A stretch of 40,929 bases of DNA from the NCBI GenBank assembly GCA_964462135.1, contig CAYWWK010000020.1, positions 1 to 40,929 of the forward strand, read 5' to 3'. Source of the DNA: MGBC163016 sp964462135 (GTDB lineage Bacteria > Actinomycetota > Coriobacteriia > Coriobacteriales > Eggerthellaceae). The notes under the pieces are model-generated. The model saw only the letters and a program-made list of their open reading frames with translations. It searched no databases and was not told the DNA's origin. Position 1 is the first letter of the stretch; each line of letters starts with the position of its first letter. The position numbers and the translations under genes were made by a program. Shown piece after piece: positions 35,078 through 40,929 of the stretch.

Positions 35078-35872
35078 ATGTATCTTCTTCCAGCCATCGA
35101 TATCCTTGACGGTCAGGCGGTGCGCCTTGAACGCGGGGACTACCAAAAGGTAACGGTCTATCACAATGATCCTGCCCAGCAGGCGCAGCTTTTCGAAGAG
35201 GACGGTGCCACGTGGCTGCACGTGGTTGACTTGGACGGTGCCCGGGAAGGCAACGCGTGCAATGCCGCGGTCATCCAGCGCATTCTGCAGCTGACCAACC
35301 TTCATGTGGAGGTGGGAGGCGGTCTCCGCACGTTTGACGACCTTCGGCGCATGGCGGATGTAGGGGTGGCGCGCATGGTGCTGGGCACCGCTTTGGTGAC
35401 GGACCCCGATCTGGCCCAGGCGGCGCGGGAGGAGTTCGGACCAGATATGCTGGCATGTGGCATTGATGCCAAGAATGGCGACGTGAAGGTGGAAGGATGG
35501 GTGCAGGGGGCTGGCATCTCGGCCCTTGAGCTTGCTGACCGCATGGCGAAGGTGGGATACGAGCACCTCATCTATACGGACATCGCGCGGGATGGCATGC
35601 GCACGGGCATCGCTCCTGCCGCCTACGTGGAGATGGCCCAGACGTTCGGCAACCCGGTCATTGCCAGCGGGGGCATCTCTTCGCTGGCCGATATCAAGGA
35701 ACTGGCGAAAGTGTCTTCCGCCATCGAGGGCGTCATCGCGGGAAGAGCCATCTACGAGGGGGCCTTCTCCGTACAGCAGGGCGTTGCTGCCTGCTGCGAT
35801 GCCCTGCAGACGGAACCCGGGTTCGCTGACAGCCTTGAGAAGCCCTTGACCTTGGAAGATCTGGCGGAGTAG
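35078..35872 (+). CDS. hisA: phosphoribosylformimino-5-aminoimidazole carboxamide ribotide isomerase
   Basis: 264 residues, a TIM barrel that isomerises ProFAR to PRFAR. The two catalytic Asp are in PAIDILDGQAVRLERGD (D8) and in the YTDIARDGM strand; VEVGGGLR and ASGGISS are the phosphate-binding loops. The actinobacterial PriA bifunctional form (with TrpF activity) is a close relative; nothing visible here settles whether it also acts in tryptophan synthesis. AAAGGA precedes the ATG. Confidence 0.93.
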   Translation: MYLLPAIDILDGQAVRLERGDYQKVTVYHNDPAQQAQLFEEDGATWLHVVDLDGAREGNACNAAVIQRILQLTNLHVEVGGGLRTFDDLRRMADVGVARMVLGTALVTDPDLAQAAREEFGPDMLACGIDAKNGDVKVEGWVQGAGISALELADRMAKVGYEHLIYTDIARDGMRTGIAPAAYVEMAQTFGNPVIASGGISSLADIKELAKVSSAIEGVIAGRAIYEGAFSVQQGVAACCDALQTEPGFADSLEKPLTLEDLAE

Positions 35873-35876
35873 CGGA

Positions 35877-36641
35877 ATGCTGGCCAAGCGGGTCATTCCC
35901 TGTCTCGACGTCAAGGATGGGCGCGTGGTGAAAGGCGTGAACTTCGTCGGTCTGCGCGATGCGGGCGATCCCATCGAATTGGCGCGTCGCTACGATGAGG
36001 AACGGGCCGATGAGGTCATCTTCCTGGACATCACGGCAACGTCTGACAAGCGGGCCACCACCGTTGATCTGGCAAGCCATGCCAGCGAGAGCCTGCATCT
36101 GCCATATACGGTGGGCGGTGGCTTCCGAAGCGTTGAGGATATTCGCATCATGATCGCGGCGGGCGCTGACAAGGTTTCCGTGAACTCAGCGGCGGTGAAG
36201 GACCCGTCGCTCATCACCGTGGCCGCCCATGCCTTCGGCACGCAGGCCATCCTGGTGGCCATTGATGCGAAGCGCGTGGCGGGAACGCGTGACCGCTGGG
36301 AAGTGTACACGGCGGGAGGCCGCCATGCGACAGGCATCGATGCGGTGGCGTGGGCACAAGAGGCGGCCAAGCGTGGAGCAGGGGAGATCCTGCTCACCAG
36401 CATGGATAGAGATGGTTCACGCGAAGGGTTCGATTGCGCGCTCACGCGGGCAGTGGCCCGAGCGGTGGACGTTCCCGTCATCGCCAGCGGAGGCGTGGGA
36501 TGCTTGGAGCATTTCGCCCAGGGCATCCTTGAGGGCGAGGCGGACGCGGTGCTTGCTGCCAGTGTCTTCCATTTTGGCGAACTGTCCATTCGCGAGGTCA
36601 AAGAGGACATGGCCAAGCAGGGAATTCCAGTCAGGATGTGA
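35877..36641 (+). CDS. hisF: imidazole glycerol phosphate synthase, cyclase subunit
   Basis: 254 residues, a TIM barrel paired with HisH that makes imidazole glycerol phosphate and AICAR. The N-terminal VIPCLDVKDGRVVKGVNF (catalytic Asp) and LTSMDRDGSREGFD (second catalytic Asp) are intact, with VGGGFRS and ASGGVG loops for the phosphates. It starts four bases after the hisA stop. Confidence 0.97.
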   Translation: MLAKRVIPCLDVKDGRVVKGVNFVGLRDAGDPIELARRYDEERADEVIFLDITATSDKRATTVDLASHASESLHLPYTVGGGFRSVEDIRIMIAAGADKVSVNSAAVKDPSLITVAAHAFGTQAILVAIDAKRVAGTRDRWEVYTAGGRHATGIDAVAWAQEAAKRGAGEILLTSMDRDGSREGFDCALTRAVARAVDVPVIASGGVGCLEHFAQGILEGEADAVLAASVFHFGELSIREVKEDMAKQGIPVRM

Positions 36642-36643
36642 TC

Positions 36644-36964
36644 ATGGAGCTGCCCGAATTGAAGTTCGATGAAAGAGGGTTGATACCCTGCATCGTCCAA
36701 GACGCAGACACCTTGGATGTACTCATGATGGCGTGGATGAATGCTGAATCGCTCAGGCTTACCCTTGAGACGGGCGAGACGGTCTTCTGGTCACGAAGCC
36801 GCAAAGAGTTGTGGCATAAAGGTGCCACCAGCGGCAATACCCAGAAACTGGTGCGCCTGAGCTATGATTGTGATGCCGATACGCTGCTTGCGTTGGTTCA
36901 TCCGGAAGGGCCAGCCTGTCATACGGGCAACCGCTCCTGCTTCTATCGGTCGTTTGACTCTTGA
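36644..36964 (+). CDS. hisI: phosphoribosyl-AMP cyclohydrolase
   Basis: 106 residues from the ATG at 36644, after AGGA; a GTG at 36638 is in frame. The zinc and magnesium enzyme opens the adenine ring of phosphoribosyl-AMP. LMMAWMNAESLRLTLETGE, FWSRSRKELWHKGATSGN, the aspartates of DCDADTLL and the cysteines of GPACHTGNRSCFY are complete. It lacks the C-terminal HisE domain found in E. coli HisI, so phosphoribosyl-ATP hydrolysis must be encoded elsewhere. It is the last his gene here, before a strong hairpin. Confidence 0.96.
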   Translation: MELPELKFDERGLIPCIVQDADTLDVLMMAWMNAESLRLTLETGETVFWSRSRKELWHKGATSGNTQKLVRLSYDCDADTLLALVHPEGPACHTGNRSCFYRSFDS

Positions 36965-37006
36965 GATTTCCACCTTGCGGTTCGCAGATGCGGATGTGAG
37001 GAAAAG

Positions 37007-37037
37007 AAAGCGGAAGCCCGCTGGGGGCTTCCGCTTT
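37007..37037. terminator. bidirectional intrinsic terminator
   Basis: AAAGCGGAAGCCC-GCTGG-GGGCTTCCGCTTT is a perfect 13-bp stem with a five-base loop between the convergent hisI and small-protein genes. Reading the - strand, a T-rich run (TTTCTTTTCC) follows, so it is strongest for the - strand gene; on the + strand only TTT follows. Confidence 0.85.
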
Positions 37038-37059
37038 GCAGGGCTCATGTGCCGTCTGC

Positions 37060-37257
37060 TTATTGCTGAGCCTGTTCGAAGGTGAAGGCTGTCTCAGCTG
37101 CTTCAGCGGCTGCCTGTTCGTTGCCCATGGCATCGAAGTCTTCCACGGAAGCCTCTGCCTCTGCAACGACTTCCTGCTCGATGCGCTCGAGGTCTTTCAG
37201 GGCATCTTGGGTCTTCGCAGCTTCGGAAGTGGTGTAAGCATCCATTACGTTAGCCAT
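37060..37257 (-). CDS. small acidic Ala/Glu-rich protein of unknown function
   Basis: 65 residues from the ATG at 37257, preceded by AAGGAG at six bases. The product (MANVMDAYTTSEAAK to TFEQAQQ) is strongly acidic, nearly free of aromatic residues, lacks Cys and has no signal peptide or membrane segment; most of it should be helical. No family is recognised. A good ribosome binding site and the terminator 22 bases after the stop show that it is a real gene. It is divergent from the ferritin gene; the 200 bases between their starts must hold both promoters. Confidence 0.7.
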   Translation of the reverse strand: MANVMDAYTTSEAAKTQDALKDLERIEQEVVAEAEASVEDFDAMGNEQAAAEAAETAFTFEQAQQ

Positions 37258-37460
37258 GATCGGCTCCTTTTCTCCTTGCGGGGTTCCTACTGATTGGATT
37301 CTATGACTGCACCCCGCAGACATAGATGAGCATGGCTTTCGTATGATTCTTTGTAACGCCCGCGTTTCTTTGCAGTTTACTTTCCTCAGAGCAGTCAAGC
37401 GCTATACTTTCGACGATCAAGGAAATGCAGTGATCACTGGTGACAACGAAAGGAAATGCC

Positions 37461-37976
37461 ATGGACAGCAAGCTCTACGACCTCGTGAATGAGCAGATCA
37501 ACAAGGAACTCTATTCGGCCTACCTCTATCTTGAGATGGCCGATTACTACAAGGATGCCGGTCTTGACGGCTTCGCCACGTACTTTGAGATCCAGGCGCA
37601 GGAAGAGCGCGACCATGCCATGATCTTCCGCAAGTATCTCTTGGAAAACGACATGGTGCCGAAGCTTCTGGCCATCGAGGCTCCGGGCAAGACGTATGAT
37701 TCCTACATTGATCCGCTGAACCTCCAGCTTGAGCACGAGGAGTTCGTGACCAGCCTCATCAACAACATCTATGCCGCCGCTCTTGATGCGAAGGATTTCC
37801 GCCTGCAGCAATTCCTGAAGTGGTTCATCGATGAGCAGATGGAAGAGGAAGACAACGCCCGAGACATGATCACGAAGATGACCCTGTTCGGCAAGGATCA
37901 GCATTCCCTCTTCGAACTTGACAAGGAATATGGCGCCCGCGTCTACAGCGTGCCGTCTCCACTGGCTGGTGAATAG
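37461..37976 (+). CDS. ftn: non-heme ferritin
   Basis: 171 residues from the ATG at 37461 (AAAGGA before it). A bacterial FtnA-type ferritin that stores iron as a 24-subunit shell. Ferroxidase residues are present: E16 (NKELYSAYLYLEM), E49 and H52 (AQEERDHAM), a Glu in LEHEEF and the FIDEQMEEE segment. No heme-binding Met of bacterioferritin is apparent. A TATACT at 37403-37408 could be the -10 element. An intrinsic terminator follows at 38008. Confidence 0.95.
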   Translation: MDSKLYDLVNEQINKELYSAYLYLEMADYYKDAGLDGFATYFEIQAQEERDHAMIFRKYLLENDMVPKLLAIEAPGKTYDSYIDPLNLQLEHEEFVTSLINNIYAAALDAKDFRLQQFLKWFIDEQMEEEDNARDMITKMTLFGKDQHSLFELDKEYGARVYSVPSPLAGE

Positions 37977-38007
37977 GCAAGGAGAATCTCTGTCTTTTTC
38001 CAAGGAG

Positions 38008-38029
38008 TCCCTTACGGTTGTGTAAGGGA
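38008..38029 (+). terminator. intrinsic terminator after the ferritin gene
   Basis: TCCCTTAC-GGTTGT-GTAAGGGA is a perfect 8-bp stem with a six-base loop, followed by ACTTTTC. It lies 31 bases after the ferritin stop and insulates the ABC transporter gene. Confidence 0.75.
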
Positions 38030-38045
38030 ACTTTTCGAAGATTTG

Positions 38046-38097
38046 AAGCGCCTTTGTCGTAGAATGCAGTGTCAAAACATCTCTGGCAAAGGCGCTT
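38046..38097. promoter_or_regulatory. inverted repeat around the ABC transporter start region
   Basis: AAGCGCCTTTG (38046-38056) and CAAAGGCGCTT (38087-38097) are exact inverted arms 30 bases apart. The right arm contains the likely AAAGG ribosome binding site of the gene at 38101, and a TAGAAT (38060-38065) lies between the arms. It may be an operator or, if transcription starts upstream, an RNA hairpin that hides the ribosome binding site. Confidence 0.5.
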
Positions 38098-38100
38098 TCC

Positions 38101-40929
38101 ATGTTGCAGCTCAAAGGCATCTCCAAATCCTACACCACAGGTGATTTCACTCAAGTTGCCCTTGATGGGGTTTCCATCAGTTTCCGGGACAACGAATTCG
38201 CAGCCATTCTCGGTCCCTCGGGTTCGGGCAAGACCACGCTTCTGAACATCATCGGCGGCCTTGATCACTACGACTCCGGTGATCTCATCATCGATGGCAT
38301 CTCCACCAAGGACTATACCGATCGTGACTGGGACACGTTCCGCAACAATCGCATCGGATTCGTGTTCCAAAGCTACAATCTCATTCCCCATCAGACCGTT
38401 CTGGCGAATGTGGAACTGGCGCTCACCCTGTCAGGCGTTGACAAGGAGGAGCGCACCAAGCGTGCCACCGAGGCCTTGGAGCGGGTTGGCCTGGGCGAGC
38501 ATATCAAGAAACGCCCGAACCAGCTTTCTGGCGGTCAGATGCAACGCGTGGCCATCGCGCGCGCCTTGGTGAACGACCCTGAGATACTCTTGGCTGATGA
38601 GCCGACGGGTGCCTTGGATTCCAAGACCAGCGTGCAGATCATGGACTTGCTGTGCGAGATCGCGCATGATCGGTTGGTCATCATGGTCACGCACAATCCG
38701 GAGTTGGCTGATGCCTACGCCACGCGCATCGTCAATCTGGCTGACGGGCATATCCTTGATGATTCCGATCCCTTCATTCCCTCTGAAGCGGATCTGGCAA
38801 AGGTGTCGAAGAAGAAGGTGCGCCGCACCTCCATGAGTTTCCTGACGGCGCTCTCGCTTTCCTTCAACAATCTGATGACCAAGAAGGGCCGCACCATCAT
38901 GACGGCCTTCGCTGGGTCCATCGGTATCATCGGCATCGCTGCCATCTTGGCGCTGGCGAATGGCGTCAACAACTACATTGCAAGCGTGGAAGAGGAGACG
39001 CTGTCCTCCTACCCGCTGCAGATCACCTCCACGGGGTTCGATATGACCTCCATGATGGTGTCCACCATGGGCATGGGAGGTGGCGCAGGCGATGATGCGG
39101 TCTCGGCGGAGGATGAGGGCAACGATACCGTCGTGCATGAGGCGGCCATCATGGGTCGCATGTTCGACAGCGTGGGATCGAACGACCTCGCTTCGCTCAA
39201 GGAATACCTGGACAGTGGCACAAGCGGCATCGAGCAATACGCCAATGATGTCGAATACAAGTACAACGTGACAGCCAACGTGTTTTTGGCAGATACGGAA
39301 CAGGGCGTGCAGCAGGTCAATCCCGACACCACGTTCTCGTCTTTGGGCATTGGAAGCGGCATGTCCACCAGCGGCATCATGTCACAGATGATGAGCACTG
39401 ACATGTTCGCCCAGATGATGGGCACGGTGGACATGGCGAAGGAGGGCTATGACGTGAAGGCTGGCCATTGGCCGGAGAAGCCCAACGAATGCGTGTTGGT
39501 GCTGACCCACAATGGCAGCGTGAGCGATTTCCTGCTGTATATCCTGGGGTTGCGTGACCGGGCTGTCATGGATGAGATGGTGCGTGCCTTCGTGAATGAG
39601 GAGGATTTCTCGACTGAGGTGAACGATGGCAAGGAGTTCACCTATCAGGATTTCCTTGACTTGAAGTTGAAGCTTGTGTGCTCGGCCGACTATTACCAAT
39701 ACGATGATGAGTTCGGCGTTTGGGTGGACAAGTCGGGGGATGAGGAATACATGAAGGGAGTCATCGCGAACAGCGAGGACTTGGTCATATCCGGCATCAT
39801 CCAGCCGAAGGATGATGGCAATTCCACCATGATGAACTCGGGGATCTACTACACACCTGCTCTGACGGATCATCTGATCGAGCAGGCCGGTCAGAGCCAG
39901 ATCGTGAAGGACCAGCTTGCTGATCCTTCCGTGGACGTGTTCAATGGAAAGACGTTTGTCGAGGAGGCTGATGAGGGGAAGAGCGAAGAGGATTTCGGTA
40001 TGGAGAACCTCTTCACCATCGACACCGATGCCCTTTCCGCGGCGTTCAAGTTCGACGAGAGCAAGATGCAGCTGGATCTGTCAGGCCTGGACATCAACTT
40101 TGATGCGTCCAGTTTGCCACCTTTTGACCCAAGTGGGCTTTCAGGGGCCATAGATCCTTCTGCCATGCAGCCTTCCTTCAATACGGACAAGGCGGCAGAG
40201 ATGGCACAGAAGCTCATGATGGAATATACGACTTGGGCACCAACGCATGGTGGCGCTTCGGCATCCATCCAGGATTTCTTGAACACGGCAGGTCAACCTA
40301 CCATACAAGAGTATTTGCCGCAGGTGTTCACTTTTGACACTTCGGGCATGGAAGCCCAGTTGGCAGAAGCGGTCACGGCAGCCATGACCGACTACATGAC
40401 CCAGACCATGACGGCGCTCTCAAGCCAGATGCAGCAGGCCATCACGGCTGCGCTCACGAAGACCATGGGCAATTTGGCATCCAACATGTCCAGTGCCATG
40501 AGCATCGACGAGGAGGCGTTCAAGAACGCATTCCGTTTCGACATGACCGAAGACGAGTTGACCGAGCTCATCATGTCAATGATGTCTCCAGAGGAGGCAT
40601 CATTCGACAACAACTTGGCCAAGCTTGATTACGCGCAGATGGAGAAACCCTATGAGATAGACATCTTCGCAAAGGATTTCGAGGCGAAGCAGGGCATCAT
40701 TGACATCCTGGATGCCTACAACGATGAGATGAACTCAACGGGGCAGGAGTCGAAGGCCATCACCTACACGGACATCGTGGGAGCGCTCATGAGCTCGGTG
40801 ACCACCATCATCGACATGATCTCGTACGTGCTCATCGCCTTCGTGTCCATCAGCCTCATCGTGAGTTCCATCATGATCGGCGTCATCACCTACATCAGCG
40901 TGCTGGAGCGCAAGAAGGAGATCGGCATC
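38101..40929 (+). CDS. MacB-like ABC transporter, fused ATPase and permease, 5' part
   Basis: The frame is open for 943 codons from the ATG at 38101 to the end of the window. The ATPase domain is complete: Walker A GPSGSGKT (38-45), Q90, signature LSGGQ (142-146), Walker B ILLADE (162-167), H198. TM1 lies near 265-287 (FAGSIGIIGIAAILALANGV); an extracytoplasmic region of about 600 residues follows, then a membrane segment near 890-935 before the window ends in LERKKEIGI. It belongs to the MacB/FtsX/LolC permease class, which exports peptides or acts as mechanotransmitter, but its outer region is far longer than that of MacB and has Met-rich stretches (SMMVSTMGMGG, MSQMMSTDMFAQMM). The substrate is unknown. 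Confidence 0.9.
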   Translation, partial: MLQLKGISKSYTTGDFTQVALDGVSISFRDNEFAAILGPSGSGKTTLLNIIGGLDHYDSGDLIIDGISTKDYTDRDWDTFRNNRIGFVFQSYNLIPHQTVLANVELALTLSGVDKEERTKRATEALERVGLGEHIKKRPNQLSGGQMQRVAIARALVNDPEILLADEPTGALDSKTSVQIMDLLCEIAHDRLVIMVTHNPELADAYATRIVNLADGHILDDSDPFIPSEADLAKVSKKKVRRTSMSFLTALSLSFNNLMTKKGRTIMTAFAGSIGIIGIAAILALANGVNNYIASVEEETLSSYPLQITSTGFDMTSMMVSTMGMGGGAGDDAVSAEDEGNDTVVHEAAIMGRMFDSVGSNDLASLKEYLDSGTSGIEQYANDVEYKYNVTANVFLADTEQGVQQVNPDTTFSSLGIGSGMSTSGIMSQMMSTDMFAQMMGTVDMAKEGYDVKAGHWPEKPNECVLVLTHNGSVSDFLLYILGLRDRAVMDEMVRAFVNEEDFSTEVNDGKEFTYQDFLDLKLKLVCSADYYQYDDEFGVWVDKSGDEEYMKGVIANSEDLVISGIIQPKDDGNSTMMNSGIYYTPALTDHLIEQAGQSQIVKDQLADPSVDVFNGKTFVEEADEGKSEEDFGMENLFTIDTDALSAAFKFDESKMQLDLSGLDINFDASSLPPFDPSGLSGAIDPSAMQPSFNTDKAAEMAQKLMMEYTTWAPTHGGASASIQDFLNTAGQPTIQEYLPQVFTFDTSGMEAQLAEAVTAAMTDYMTQTMTALSSQMQQAITAALTKTMGNLASNMSSAMSIDEEAFKNAFRFDMTEDELTELIMSMMSPEEASFDNNLAKLDYAQMEKPYEIDIFAKDFEAKQGIIDILDAYNDEMNSTGQESKAITYTDIVGALMSSVTTIIDMISYVLIAFVSISLIVSSIMIGVITYISVLERKKEIGI

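Overview
The window looks like the chromosome of a moderately high-GC Gram-positive actinomycete, most likely a member of the Coriobacteriia. The rpsD-rpoA-rplQ order, an L17 with a Lys/Ala/Glu-rich tail, a GatCAB amidotransferase and surface proteins ending in LAxTG sorting signals (the class E sortase type of high-GC Gram-positives) all fit. The lineage is inferred from gene content only.

Layout. (1) 1-8740: housekeeping genes on the + strand: the end of rpsD, rpoA, rplQ, an ECF-transporter T subunit, DNA polymerase III alpha (dnaE), truA and a sodium:neurotransmitter-type symporter. (2) 8763-11695: an island of three toxin-antitoxin pairs on the - strand (RelB/RelE type, VapB/VapC type, HipB/HipA type), each with the antitoxin first and a 4-base ATGA overlap. 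(3) 11878-12942: ychF. (4) 12941-25318: a cassette of about 12 kb that looks acquired. It lies between two direct copies of a 210/279-bp intergenic repeat. It holds two membrane proteins that look like the two halves of one GHKL histidine kinase, a LytTR response regulator, a translationally coupled 61-residue ORF, and two secreted, sortase-anchored surface proteins of about 804 and 2035 residues. Its start is visibly richer in A+T than the surroundings (25 of 60 bases G+C at 13501-13560, against 35 of 60 at 31921-31980 in the his operon). (5) 25407-29424: a metallophosphoesterase gene divergent from gatCAB. (6) 29425-36964: a histidine operon, hisZ-hisG (fused), hisD, hisC, hisB, hisH, hisA, hisF, hisI, behind a leader with tandem 20-base units and a perfect 10-bp inverted repeat. 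(7) 36965-40929: a strong hairpin terminator, a small acidic protein on the - strand, a ferritin, and a MacB-like ABC ATPase-permease fusion that runs off the end of the window.

How the parts work together. Neither kinase half is complete: the first has the ATP-binding N and G boxes but an Arg where the phospho-accepting His should be, and the second has the His box but stops before any ATPase domain. With the adjacent LytTR regulator they could form a trans-phosphorylating sensor that controls the two adhesin genes. The his operon encodes most of the route from PRPP+ATP to histidine, but neither hisE nor a histidinol-phosphate phosphatase gene is in the window. The REP-like palindromes (core GCGCAGGCT / AGCCTGCG with a GTAG end) occur in both cassette-flanking repeats and again between rplQ and ecfT, so they are a genome-level repeat family and not part of the cassette alone. 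No tRNA, rRNA, CRISPR array or transposase gene was recognised.
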